Positions 54,317-63,693 of a DNA stretch of 64,000 bases are shown piece by piece. A program made the position numbers and the translations under genes. Numbering within the stretch: the stretch's first letter is position 1; every line of letters starts with the position of its first letter. The notes beneath the pieces are model-generated. The model was not told where the DNA came from. It saw only the letters and a program-made list of their open reading frames with translations, and ran no database searches. Source of the stretch: Planifilum fulgidum (GTDB lineage Bacteria; Bacillota; Bacilli; Thermoactinomycetales; DSM-44946); assembly GCF_900113175.1 (NCBI RefSeq), contig NZ_FOOK01000011.1, forward strand, positions 33,174 through 97,173, written 5' to 3'.

Positions 54317-56023
54317 CTACAGGGTTTGGTGGGCCTTCACTCCCAGGAACCGCTGGGAGATGAACATCACGATGCCGATCAGGGCGATTTGGTAGACGGC
54401 GTAGGCCGCGGCCTGCCCCAGGTTGAACATCCGGAGCTGGTTCATGATTTCGATGGAGATCGGCCGGTTGTCGATGGTGTAAAGGAGCACGGAGGAGACA
54501 AACTCTCCGACCGCCGTCACGAAGGCGAGCAGGGTTCCCGCCAGGGCCCCGGGCAGGATCAGGGGGAGGACCACCCGGCGGAAGGCGGTGAACCACCCGG
54601 CTCCCAGGTTGCGGGCCGCCTCCTCCAGGCTGTCGTCCAGTTGTTCCAGGGCGGCGTTGGTGGATCGCACCACCAACGGAATGTCGCGGACGAAGTAGGT
54701 CAGCGGGAGAATCCAGTAGGTTCCCACCAGAACGTTTCCAAAGGTGAAGGGAGTCGGCTGATTGAAGGCCAGGATCATGTTCATGGCCACCACCGTGGCG
54801 GGCAGGGCCCAGGGAAGCATGACCAGGATGTCGAGCAGATTTTTTCCGGCGAATTTTCGCTTGACCAGGACGTAGGAGGCGAGAATTCCGAAGAGAAAAT
54901 TGCCCGCGGTGGCCAAAGCGGCCATGTTCAGACTGTTTTTCACCGGCTCCCAGATGTTCGGGTCCTCCATCAGCAGCCGGTAGTTCTCCAGGCTGAACCG
55001 GGTCGGGTAGGTCTGCCAGGTCCAGGCCCCCTCGGGAACGAAGGAGAGGACGATCAGCGTCACATGGGGAAGGAGCAGGATGATCACCCCGAGGATCCCC
55101 AGCCCGACGAGGGGCCATTTGATCCACGGGTTTTGCACCTCCCGCCGGTGGGCGCTCACCCCCTTCCCCGCGATGCCGTAGTCCCTTCGTCCCTGGTACC
55201 AGCGCATCAGGAGGAGGAAGGAGATGGAAAAGACGGACAGAATCACCGACTGGGTGGCGGCCATTTCCAGATCCCCGTTCAGCTTGGAGATGTAGATCTG
55301 CAGGCTGAGCACCCGAAAGCCTCCGGCGAGGAGGAAGGGAGCGCTGAAAGAGGCCATCGAGGTCATGAACACGAGCAGCGAGGCCGCCACCAACGCCGGC
55401 GTCAGAAGGGGGAGGGTGACGCGGCGAAAGACCGTCCACCGCCCGGCCCCCAGGTTGGTCGCCGCCTCTTCCAGCGCCGGATCGATCCGGTGGATGGCCG
55501 CGGATACGGTCATGTAAAAGTAGACGTACATCGTGTAGGTGTGCACCAGCAGGATGCCCGAGACGCCCCCCAGCCGGAAGGGAGGTTCATCCAGGCCCAG
55601 CAGGGATTGCAGCGTGCGGGTGATGAGCCCCGATTCCCCGTAAAGAAACAGGAAGGACATCACCCCGACCAGGGGCGGGAGGACGATGGGCAACACGGCC
55701 GCGGCGGCGAAGAAGGATCTCCCGGGAAAGTCGTACCGGTTGAAGATGAAGGCCAGCGGCACGCCCACCAATCCGCTCAGAAGCACACTCAGCACCGAGA
55801 TGTACAGGCTGTTCCACAAGGCCTCCAGGTTGGTCAGCGTCTCCGGACTGAAAAACTGGCGGTAGTGCTCCAGGGAAAACCGCCCCTCCGCGGTCAGGCT
55901 TTCCGCCAGCGTGCGGAAGCTGGGGTAAAGGACATAGGCGAAAAGGACGGCCAGGATCGGAATCAGGAGAAGGACGGTGAAAGCTTTTTCCGACCGCAGG
56001 GATTTCAGCAGGCGGTCAGCCAT
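54317..56023 (-). CDS. Fused ABC permease, ferric-type (two BPD_transp_1 halves)
   Basis: The 568-residue protein has about twelve membrane helices in two homologous halves, each with a binding-protein-dependent transport EAA loop: LEEAATNLGAGRWTVFRRVTLPLLTPAL in the first (about 165-195) and LEEAARNLGAGWFTAFRRVVLPLILPGAL in the second (about 460-490). This duplicated layout is that of FbpB/AfuB-type iron and of some aminophosphonate transporters. ATG 56023 behind GGAGGTGAAGCGG; it overlaps the ATPase gene by eight bases. Needs the downstream-coded lyase neighbour for context. Confidence 0.9.
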   Translation of the reverse strand: MADRLLKSLRSEKAFTVLLLIPILAVLFAYVLYPSFRTLAESLTAEGRFSLEHYRQFFSPETLTNLEALWNSLYISVLSVLLSGLVGVPLAFIFNRYDFPGRSFFAAAAVLPIVLPPLVGVMSFLFLYGESGLITRTLQSLLGLDEPPFRLGGVSGILLVHTYTMYVYFYMTVSAAIHRIDPALEEAATNLGAGRWTVFRRVTLPLLTPALVAASLLVFMTSMASFSAPFLLAGGFRVLSLQIYISKLNGDLEMAATQSVILSVFSISFLLLMRWYQGRRDYGIAGKGVSAHRREVQNPWIKWPLVGLGILGVIILLLPHVTLIVLSFVPEGAWTWQTYPTRFSLENYRLLMEDPNIWEPVKNSLNMAALATAGNFLFGILASYVLVKRKFAGKNLLDILVMLPWALPATVVAMNMILAFNQPTPFTFGNVLVGTYWILPLTYFVRDIPLVVRSTNAALEQLDDSLEEAARNLGAGWFTAFRRVVLPLILPGALAGTLLAFVTAVGEFVSSVLLYTIDNRPISIEIMNQLRMFNLGQAAAYAVYQIALIGIVMFISQRFLGVKAHQTL

Positions 56024-57131
56024 CCGCTTCACCTCCGGGCGCCGGGGGCACCAGGCGGATTTGTTCCTTCGGCAGATCGAACCACAGCGTCTCCCCCTTG
56101 CGGATCCGCTCCATCCCCCGGCGAAGGTTGAGGAAGAGCGCCCGCAGGGTGATGCCCCCCTCCAGCTCGGCGGTGCATTGCAGGGTGGATCCGGTGAATT
56201 GGACCAGGGTGACCGTTCCCTTGATCGCATTGGGAGCGGATTCGTCGGTCAAGCGAATCCCCTCCGGCCGGATGGAGGCGAAGAGCGGTTTCCCTTCGGG
56301 ATCGTCCGGGAGGGAAGCGACGTTTTCCGGGCGGTTGTCGACGGTGAGAACCCAGTCTCCGCAGGAGACGGTCACCGTCTCCGGAGTGACGCTCCGCACC
56401 GTGCAGGGAAGCAGGTTGGTTTCCCCGACAAAGGCGGCCACGAAGGAATTGGTCGGCGTGTTGTAGACTTCCATCGGCGTGCCCACCTGCTGGCACACTC
56501 CCTGGTTGAAGACGGCAATCCGGTCGCTCATCGACAGGGCTTCGGTTTGATCGTGGGTGACGTACACCGTGGTGATGCCCAGGGACCGCTGCAGGTTGAT
56601 GATTTCCGCGCGCATCTCGTCCCGCAGGCGCGCGTCCAGATTGCTCAGGGGCTCGTCCAGAAGGAGAATCCGCGGCCGGATGACCAAGGCGCGCGCCAGG
56701 GCGACCCGTTGCTGTTGTCCGCCGCTCAGCTGGCTGATCCGCCGTTCTCCGTAGCCCGCCAGCCTCACCTGGGCCAGGGCCTCCTCGACGCGCCGCTTGA
56801 TCTCCTCCCGGGGACGCTTGCGTACCTGCAGTCCGAAGGCGACGTTTTCCATCACGGTCATATGGGGGAAAAGGGCATAGTTTTGAAAAACCATGCCCGT
56901 GTCCCGCCGGTGCGGGGGAAGGTGCGTGACATCGTTTGTGTCGAAGAGGATCCGGCCCTCCGACGGTTGGTAAAACCCGGCGATCATCCGGAGGATGGTG
57001 GTTTTTCCGCAGCCGCTGGGACCGAGCAGGGTGAAGAATTCCCCCTCGCGGATCGACAGGTTCAGCCGCTTGACGGCCGTCACGTCACCGAACCGCTTGA
57101 CCACTTGCTTTAATTCCACTCGACTCAACAC
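56016..57131 (-). CDS. ABC transporter ATPase, PotA/FbpC type with TOBE domain
   Basis: The 371-residue ATPase has Walker A GPSGCGKTTILRM, the Q-loop GMVFQNYALFP, the signature QLSGGQQQRVALARAL, Walker B LLLDEPLSNLDARL and the H-loop YVTHDQTEALSMSDR. A C-terminal TOBE region begins near residue 280, with FASIRPEGIRLTD. It energises the fused permease. The start is GTG behind GGAGTGATCC; one TTG immediately follows it. The gene overlaps the permease by eight bases and follows the binding-protein gene by about 100 bases. Confidence 0.93.
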   Translation of the reverse strand: MLSRVELKQVVKRFGDVTAVKRLNLSIREGEFFTLLGPSGCGKTTILRMIAGFYQPSEGRILFDTNDVTHLPPHRRDTGMVFQNYALFPHMTVMENVAFGLQVRKRPREEIKRRVEEALAQVRLAGYGERRISQLSGGQQQRVALARALVIRPRILLLDEPLSNLDARLRDEMRAEIINLQRSLGITTVYVTHDQTEALSMSDRIAVFNQGVCQQVGTPMEVYNTPTNSFVAAFVGETNLLPCTVRSVTPETVTVSCGDWVLTVDNRPENVASLPDDPEGKPLFASIRPEGIRLTDESAPNAIKGTVTLVQFTGSTLQCTAELEGGITLRALFLNLRRGMERIRKGETLWFDLPKEQIRLVPPAPGGEADG

Positions 57132-57234
57132 GGATCACTCCAACTGTTTGGAATGCGGCTTTGGTGTTTTTGCGGAACTCATTTAACGGCGTGCGGGATG
57201 CGTCAGCGGTTCCGGCATGTTCGGCTCCGCCGCC

Positions 57235-58305
57235 TCATTCCTTGGTTTCCTTCGCCCGGTTTTTGATGTTTTCATCCCAGTATTTCATCCATTCGTCGGA
57301 CTTTTCTTCGAGCAATTTCCAGTCGATCTCCATGGTCTTGATTTCGGTCTTGGCAATCCAGTCGGGGAGATCGGTGACGTCGGTCCGCGTCGGGATCCGG
57401 TAATACTTTTCGGCCAGCAGCTTCATCGCCTCCGGCGTGTTGACAAACTCATAGAAGGCCCGGGCCGCCTCCGGATGCTTGCTCCCTTTGACCAGGGCGA
57501 TGCCCTCGGTCAGCACGGGGGTTCCGCTTTCCGGGATGACGAAATCAAAGGGATAGCCCTTGGTTTCCTTCAGCATGACCGTGTCCGGCATGTTCCAGAC
57601 GGTGAGCAGTCCTTCCCCTTTCGCCACCTTGCTGTACATGATCTCCGGATTGGCCGTGTACTCCTTGGTGTTGGCGTCCAGTTTCCTCAGCCACTCATAT
57701 CCCTCTTTCGGATCCCGGGTGTCCTTGTAGGTGCGGTAGATCATCGCCGAGTAGATCGTCCGCATCGTGCCGGAGGCGAGGGGGTAGCGGATGATGATCT
57801 TGTCCTTCCATTTGGGATCGAGCAGGTCGTCCCAATCCTTGGGGGCTTCCTCTTTGGAGAGGAGCTTGCTGTTGTACATGATCACCTCCGGAGTCTGGCT
57901 GGTGCCGGTCCAGGAGAAATCCTCCGCCCGGAACTCCTCGGGAAGGGAATCCTTGTAGCTGGGCTCATAGGGCTCCAGCAGTCCCTCGGCCCGCGCCTGT
58001 TCAAACATCACCGACGGGGCGCCCCACCAGACGTCCGCCTGGGGGTTGGCCTTTTCCGAACGGATCCGGTCCAGGATCTCCTGGGAGCCGATATCCAGCC
58101 ACTGGACGTCGACGCCCGGATGCTCTTTTTCGAATTGCTTTTCAAATTCGCTCAGGATGTCCTTGCCGTGGGGGGAGTAGACGACCACCTTTTCCTCCAG
58201 GCCCTCATCGGAGGCGGACTTTTCCTCGCCCGCCAGGCAGCCGGACAGCGTCGAACCGGCGAGGACCAGGATCAGACCCAGCAACCATCCTTTGTGCATG
58301 CGCAT
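57235..58305 (-). CDS. ABC substrate-binding lipoprotein, family 1 (iron/aminophosphonate-like)
   Basis: The 356-residue protein has a lipoprotein signal (LLGLILVLAGSTLSGCLAG). The mature protein shows VVVYSPHGKDILSEFEKQFEKE, VQWLDIGSQEILDRI and ADVWWGAPSVMFEQA, the pattern of ferric-iron or 2-aminoethylphosphonate binders. It ends with KYYRIPTRTDV, tyrosines near the position of the iron-binding pair in FbpA proteins. Whether it binds free Fe(III), a metal chelate or an organic solute cannot be told. ATG 58305 behind AGGAGGGCATCATCC. It comes after the ROK gene. Confidence 0.9.
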   Translation of the reverse strand: MRMHKGWLLGLILVLAGSTLSGCLAGEEKSASDEGLEEKVVVYSPHGKDILSEFEKQFEKEHPGVDVQWLDIGSQEILDRIRSEKANPQADVWWGAPSVMFEQARAEGLLEPYEPSYKDSLPEEFRAEDFSWTGTSQTPEVIMYNSKLLSKEEAPKDWDDLLDPKWKDKIIIRYPLASGTMRTIYSAMIYRTYKDTRDPKEGYEWLRKLDANTKEYTANPEIMYSKVAKGEGLLTVWNMPDTVMLKETKGYPFDFVIPESGTPVLTEGIALVKGSKHPEAARAFYEFVNTPEAMKLLAEKYYRIPTRTDVTDLPDWIAKTEIKTMEIDWKLLEEKSDEWMKYWDENIKNRAKETKE

Positions 58306-58337
58306 GGATGATGCCCTCCTTTTGGTTTTGATCCGAG

Positions 58338-59555
58338 TCAAAGGACGCCGCCGATCGGGTCGCTGCATTCCTTGAGAACCAGGGCGGCCCCGCCGATCAC
58401 GCCGGCGTCGCTTCCGAGCTGGGCCCGGCGAATTTCCGGCTGAGTCGGCGAGAGGCGCTTGACCGCCTCCCGGATCTTCGGCAGCACCAAATCGGCGGAA
58501 CCCATCAATCCGCCGCCCAGGATGACCACCTCCGGATCAAACAGGACGACGGCGTTGATGATGCCCGCCGCCAGATGGCGGATCGATTGGGAGACGACCG
58601 ACTTCGCCAGCGGATCTCCCTTTCGGGCCGCATCGAACACCTCCTTGGCCGTCAGGCGGCCGTTATCCCTGCGAAGGGGGGAGGACGGACCGGCTTTCTC
58701 CATTTGTCCGAGGACCTGGCGGACGATGCCGGGGCCTCCCGCCTTGCTCTCCAGAAAGCCGAATCCGTCAAAGACGGGATCGGTCCATCGGTCGACGGCG
58801 TCGGCGTCCGTCACCATCGATCCGATTTCGCCGGCGGCCCATCCGGACCCCCGGTACAGGGTTCCGTTCAGGATCAGACCGCATCCGATCCCGGTGCCGA
58901 CGGTGATCATGATCACGTTTCGCTTGTCCTTACCCGCTCCTTTCCAACACTCTCCCAGAGCCGCCACATTGACGTCGTTGTCGACGTAGACCGGAAGGCG
59001 GAGTCGCTCTTCCAGCAACCGTTTCAAGGGAACATCCGTCCAGCCCAGGGCCGGGGCGGACAACACCACCCCGTCGGAGGCGCGGGTGATGCCCGGCGCC
59101 CCGATCCCCAGGCCGATGATGCGGACGCCCGGATCCACTTGCGAAAGAAAGCGGTCCAACTGCTCGCCGAGGGTGTCCAGCATGGAGGTGCGGGAGCTGG
59201 GAAATGTCCGCTTTTGTTTGATCTGACCGGCCAGGTTGCAGAGGGCGATCGTGGTCCCGTATCCCCCGATGTCCACGCCCACCGCCCAAGCCGCATCATC
59301 GTTGATGGAGAGGGTGATCGGCTTCCGTCCCCCCTTGGCTCCGGAAACCCCTTGTCCCACTTCCCGGATCCATCCTTCCCGGAGGAGTTCCTCGGTCAGC
59401 TGGGAGACCGTGGTGCGGCTGATCGCCGTTTCCTCGGCGATTTCCGCGCGGGAAACCGGCTGCCTGCGGCGGATGGTTTGAAGGATCAGCCGTTTGTTCA
59501 TCTGCTTCAATATCTGCGGCTGATGGGGAGAGGTCTTTTCGTTTCGACGGCGCAT
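58338..59555 (-). CDS. ROK-family transcriptional regulator
   Basis: The 405-residue protein has an N-terminal winged helix (SRAEIAEETAISRTTVSQLTEELL, about 36-60). A ROK sugar-kinase-like fold follows with VGVDIGGYGTTIALCN, LGIGAPGI, VYVDNDVNVAALGE and ITVGTGIGCGLILNG. In the segment where ROK proteins have a C-x-C zinc site it reads GIGCGLILN and then WAAGEIGSM with a histidine missing, so zinc binding is doubtful. First gene of the operon and probably its regulator, usually responding to a sugar-like ligand. ATG behind GTGAGGATGAAGTC. Confidence 0.9.
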   Translation of the reverse strand: MRRRNEKTSPHQPQILKQMNKRLILQTIRRRQPVSRAEIAEETAISRTTVSQLTEELLREGWIREVGQGVSGAKGGRKPITLSINDDAAWAVGVDIGGYGTTIALCNLAGQIKQKRTFPSSRTSMLDTLGEQLDRFLSQVDPGVRIIGLGIGAPGITRASDGVVLSAPALGWTDVPLKRLLEERLRLPVYVDNDVNVAALGECWKGAGKDKRNVIMITVGTGIGCGLILNGTLYRGSGWAAGEIGSMVTDADAVDRWTDPVFDGFGFLESKAGGPGIVRQVLGQMEKAGPSSPLRRDNGRLTAKEVFDAARKGDPLAKSVVSQSIRHLAAGIINAVVLFDPEVVILGGGLMGSADLVLPKIREAVKRLSPTQPEIRRAQLGSDAGVIGGAALVLKECSDPIGGVL

Positions 59556-59960
59556 GACTTCATCCTCACTATCGTGGTTGGTTTGTAAGCTTTTCGAATA
59601 AACGAGAAAAACAAAAAAACAAGGGATCTTTCAATTTTCAATATACACCAGTGACAAAAAAATTGGAATACTGAATTTTATTTGTCTGATGGAGGGATTG
59701 TCGGTGCCCGAACCGGCCGTTCGGAGCCTTTGAATGGAGGAGTCGCGGCAAGGCGATGACAGAGTGGGTTGGAAGCATCCAAGGCGACGTCTCGGTCTGC
59801 CTCGGCGGGAGGAGGGGGTTTTTCAAGTTTCGGAGATTGCGATGCCGAGGGGAGAAGGGTGGGGGATCAACGGCTGAAGCCGCCTGATCCGTCGAGGGGC
59901 CGGACATCCGGCCCTTTCGCGGTCAGGCGGCTTCACCGGCCGCCGGCGGGCGCCTCAGAT
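59556..59960. other. Intergenic region upstream of the ROK operon
   Basis: About 400 bases without a supported gene. Positions 59580-59690 are AT-rich and should hold the ROK operon promoter on the minus strand. A large hairpin occupies 59881-59929 at the end of the permease remnant. Confidence 0.5.
59881..59929. terminator. Large stem structure, terminator-like
   Basis: Outer arms CGCCTGA and TCAGGCG enclose an inner perfect GGGCCGG-ACAT-CCGGCCC stem followed by TTTC. It lies directly after the end of the BceB-type remnant on the minus strand and may be its old terminator. Confidence 0.55.
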
Positions 59961-60780
59961 TTACACCATCACCCGTTTCAGTTGCGACAGGAAGCGGGAA
60001 CGGACCATCACAAAGTAGATGGTGTAAAGGATCAGATACGCCCCGATCGCCGCAAATCCGACCATGATCATGTTGGTCGGGAAATAGAACAGCGATGCGA
60101 GTCCCCAAAGCCCCACCAGCGTCTGAAGTGCCGCAAAGATCAAGGGGATGTAAAAGAGGAGGGCGATTTGGATGGTTGCGCTCCTTTTCATCTCCTTTTC
60201 GCTCAAACCGATTTTCGACAGGCTGTGGTAATGGCGCTGATCCTGCTGCAAGTCATTAAACAGTTTGAAATAGAGGAAGCTGGCGGTGAACACGGAGAAG
60301 ATGGCCGCGATGAACAGACCCACGAAGATCATGATGCGGGTTGCCTGTTTCAGATTCACAAAGTTGCCGGCGCGGGACACGACGACGCCATCCGCCTTTC
60401 CTTCCCGGAGCCGATCCTTGTTCATTTTGTCCAACTTCGTTCCCAACCGGACTTCGGGCGAGTCCGTCGCGGGAACGGAGCGGTTGGACCATTCCGGAAC
60501 GAGATACCCGTAATACTGCTCCGTTTGGATCGGCGGCAATTTCCGCATGACCCGCCTGAAATCCGCGTCGCTTACCACCGCCACATGTTGGCTGCCAAAG
60601 AGCGTTTTCGTCCATTCCTCTTTCTTGGTGAAGGCGATGCCGTCCGGTTCCTTCAGGGTCAACGCGGTGAGGTCCGGCAATTGGTGCTTCGCCAGCGTTG
60701 AATGGATCAACAAAGCCTCCCCCGGTTGCAAGGGCACCTGAGGCAATGCAAGGGATTTCGGCAATCGCTGCGGAAGGGAG
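59961..60780 (-). pseudogene. C-terminal remnant of a BceB-type ABC permease
   Basis: The readable frame gives about 270 residues with an extracellular piece (LPKSLALPQVPLQPGEALLIHS) and a full C-terminal FtsX membrane block. The latter includes IMIFVGLFIAAIFSVFTASF, YFKLFNDLQQDQRHYHSLSK, IGLSEKEMKRSATIQIALLF and FPTNMIMVGFAAIGAYLILYTI. This matches the end of bacitracin-efflux-type permeases (BceB/YtsD, about 650 residues). The upstream sequence in frame (to 61013) becomes arginine-rich and noncoding, and no first half or ATPase gene is present. It is therefore a 5'-truncated relic. Confidence 0.75.
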
Positions 60781-61137
60781 CGGGATGGGCCGGTCTTTTC
60801 CTTATCCGGGGGATGAAGAGGCCTCAGGCGGATCCGCCTTTTCCTTTTTTTCGCGTTTTCGGACGCCGGATGAGGCCATCGCCTCCCTGGGCGTGCCCTC
60901 CGTCGGCGAATGGATTCCGGGGTTTTGGAACGGACCGGGAACAAGGGCAGGAAAGCCGAAAAAATAACCGCTCTCCAAAAAATTGAAGGAAGGGTCGGGC
61001 GCGGGAAAATCAATGAATCTCTTGCCGGGAGGGGGAGGACCTCATCGCGTCTGGAATTTTTTCGAAATTTTGTATAAAATTAAAGGTGGAGGACATGGGG
61101 GATCGATGTCCGAATCTCACCGTTCGGGGGTTGTGAA

Positions 61138-63660
61138 ATGAGAAGGAACGGCAAGGCGATGTTGGCGCTGCTGTTGGCGGTTGTTTTGTCCTTTTCCCTG
61201 GGGCTATCTCCCCTGGGGGCCGAGGCCGGGGAGAAGGAGGATCCGGCCCTGTGGCAGGCGGTTCGTCCCCTGTCCACGATTGTCAGTTTTATGAATACGG
61301 GGGCGCATCCCGATGACGAGCGAAGCGCCCTGCTGGCCTGGCTGTCCCTCGGCCAGGGGGTTCGCACCTCCAGCGTGATCGCCAATCGGGGGGAGGGAGG
61401 GCAAAACGAGATCGGCGACGAGCTGGGGAACGGACTGGGCATTATCCGCAGCCGCGAGTTGCAGGAAGCATCCAGGGTGACGGATGTGGATCTCTTCCTC
61501 CTCAGCCGGACGCTGGACGACCCCATCTATGATTTCGGTTTTTCCAAGTCTCCGGAGGAGACGCTGGAGAAGTGGGGAGAGGAAGTGGTGTATGAACGGC
61601 TGATCCGCTTGATCCGGCAGGAGCGGCCGGATATCCTGATGCCCTCCTTCCGGGATGTGCCGTCACAGCACGGACACCACCGGGCGGTGGCGCAGCTGAC
61701 CCTCCGCGCCTTCGCCGATGCCGCCAATCCCAAGGTGTTTCCGCAGCATATGAAGGAGGGCCTCTCCCCCTGGCAGGTGAAAAAATTGTACCTCCCGGGG
61801 GAAGAAGGGAAGGAAACGCTTCGATTCAACATCGGCACGGTGGACCCGGTGTACGGAAAGACCTATCCCCAGCTGGGAGAAGAGTCCCGCAAGCTGCACA
61901 AAAGCCAGGGGATGGGGCGCGACCTGCCGGTGGAGGATTACTTCGTGTCGCTGGAACTGGTGAAGTCGGCGGTCGGGGAGATCAAGCGGGAGCAATCCCT
62001 TTTTGACGGATTGCCGGTGACCCTGTCCGACTGGGCCGCCGATCTGCCCCAGGGCGCGCTGAAGAAGCGGCTCGTCCGGTTGCAGAGCCGGTTGGACGGG
62101 GTGATCGGCGCATATCCGGATCGCCGCGAAGTGACGAAAAGGGTGCAGCAGGCGCTGACGGAAACCCGGCAAGTGATCCGTCTGGCCGAGAAAAGCCCTT
62201 TGCCGGATTCGGCGAAAGAGGATCTGCTGTTTCGTCTCCGGGTGAAGGAGCGGCAGCTGCAGAAAGCGAGCGCCGTCGCCTCCCGGGTCGACGCGGCGGT
62301 GAAGGCAACCCCTTCGGTGTTGACGCGGGGGTCCACCGGGAAGGTTGTCGTGACGGTGACCAACGGGGGCGAAGATGCCTTGACGCATCTGAAGGTCGAC
62401 CTGAAGGTTCCCGGTGCTTGGCGGGCGAAGCGCGCCTCCCTTCCGCGGACGATCCGGCCGGGAGAAAGCCGGAACATCGCCTTTGAGGTGAAAGTGCCGG
62501 AGAACGCTTCCTTCTTCGATCCCTACGCGCCCCCCGTCGTGCAGGCGGAGGTTTCCTACAAGCTTCGGGGGGAAACCGTGACCCGCACCGCCGTTCCTCG
62601 GCCGACGGAGCAGACCGTCGCCGTCCTTCCCGATTGGGGGATGCGCTTGATGCCGGAGGCGATGGTTCTGAACACGAAAAAGCCGGGAGAGCGGCTCACC
62701 GTGACGATGGAGGTGACCAATTACCGGAGCGGTCCCTCCTCCGGAAAGATCCGACCGCGTCTTCCCGAGGGATGGCGGGCGGAACCGGCGGCTGAGCAGC
62801 TGGCGTTTTCCGCCCGGGGAGAAACGAAGCGCGTCACCTTCACGCTGGAGCCCGGCTCGGCCGTCCGGCCGGGAGCTTACACCATCCCCGTGGAAGCGGT
62901 GGTGGACGGGCGTTCCCAGTCGTTGCAGGTGCAGCCGATCCACTATGATCACATCGGGACGAGCTATTGGCTGAGGCCGGCGGAGCTCCGCGTCCAGGCC
63001 TTCCCCCTCGAACTGGTTCCGGGGCTGAAGGTGGGTTATGTGGACAGCGGCTTCGATCAGGTGGGCGATTGCCTGCGCCAGGTGGGTGTCGATGTTACCT
63101 TCCTGGAGGAGGAGGACCTGGCATCCGGCGATCTCGCGCAATATGACGCCATCGTGGTCGGAATCCGCGCCTATCTTTCCCGCCCCGATCTGCTGGAGCA
63201 CAACGACCGGCTGCTGGAATACGTCAAGGAAGGCGGCCACGTGGTGATGCAGTACCACAAACCCGAGGACAACTGGCGTCCCGAACTGGCTCCCTACCTC
63301 CTCCAACCGGGCAGTCCCTCCATCGAATGGCGGGTGACCGACGAAAACGCCCCGGTGACGTTCCTCAAGCCGGATCATCCGCTGCTGAAAGCGCCGAACG
63401 CCATCACGCAGGAGGATTTCGACGGGTGGGTTCAGGAGCGAGGGCTGTATTTCCCCTCCGAGTGGGATTCCGCCTATGAACCCCTCCTGTCCATGGCCGA
63501 TCCCGGGGAGGAGCCCTTCGAAGGCGGCTTGCTGGTGGCCGACTACGGGGAGGGATCGTACATTTACACCAGCCTGGTCTGGTACCGCCAGATCCAAAGC
63601 CAGGTGCCCGGCGGATACCGGATGTTTGTCAACCTGATCAGCTATCCGCGGGTGCGGTGA
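61138..63660 (+). CDS. Secreted PIG-L/LmbE-family deacetylase, multidomain
   Basis: The 840-residue protein has a signal peptide (MLALLLAVVLSFSLGLSPLGAEA) and an N-terminal PIG-L domain with MNTGAHPDDERSALL, NRGEGGQNEIGDELG, RSRELQEAS and HGHHRAVAQL, the zinc-binding pattern for de-N-acetylation of sugars. A helical linker (about 280-380) and two or more Ig-like/NEW3 segments (VVVTVTNGGEDALTHLKVD; LTVTMEVTNYRSGPSSG) follow. The C-terminal part resembles a ThuA/GATase-like fold (YDAIVVGIRAYLSRPDLLEHNDRLLEYVKEGG). Extracellular; likely acts on a surface or environmental amino sugar. ATG behind GGGGGTTGTGAA. Confidence 0.87.
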   Translation: MRRNGKAMLALLLAVVLSFSLGLSPLGAEAGEKEDPALWQAVRPLSTIVSFMNTGAHPDDERSALLAWLSLGQGVRTSSVIANRGEGGQNEIGDELGNGLGIIRSRELQEASRVTDVDLFLLSRTLDDPIYDFGFSKSPEETLEKWGEEVVYERLIRLIRQERPDILMPSFRDVPSQHGHHRAVAQLTLRAFADAANPKVFPQHMKEGLSPWQVKKLYLPGEEGKETLRFNIGTVDPVYGKTYPQLGEESRKLHKSQGMGRDLPVEDYFVSLELVKSAVGEIKREQSLFDGLPVTLSDWAADLPQGALKKRLVRLQSRLDGVIGAYPDRREVTKRVQQALTETRQVIRLAEKSPLPDSAKEDLLFRLRVKERQLQKASAVASRVDAAVKATPSVLTRGSTGKVVVTVTNGGEDALTHLKVDLKVPGAWRAKRASLPRTIRPGESRNIAFEVKVPENASFFDPYAPPVVQAEVSYKLRGETVTRTAVPRPTEQTVAVLPDWGMRLMPEAMVLNTKKPGERLTVTMEVTNYRSGPSSGKIRPRLPEGWRAEPAAEQLAFSARGETKRVTFTLEPGSAVRPGAYTIPVEAVVDGRSQSLQVQPIHYDHIGTSYWLRPAELRVQAFPLELVPGLKVGYVDSGFDQVGDCLRQVGVDVTFLEEEDLASGDLAQYDAIVVGIRAYLSRPDLLEHNDRLLEYVKEGGHVVMQYHKPEDNWRPELAPYLLQPGSPSIEWRVTDENAPVTFLKPDHPLLKAPNAITQEDFDGWVQERGLYFPSEWDSAYEPLLSMADPGEEPFEGGLLVADYGEGSYIYTSLVWYRQIQSQVPGGYRMFVNLISYPRVR

Positions 63661-63693
63661 TCTCGGATGCAAAGGGAAAAACCCCGCCGATCC

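Noticed and set aside
53345..56131. Very long plus-strand open frame opposite the lyase and permease genes
   Set aside because: It runs antisense to two genes with clear motifs and has a glycine/glutamine/histidine-rich product; it is a mirror of GC-biased codon use.
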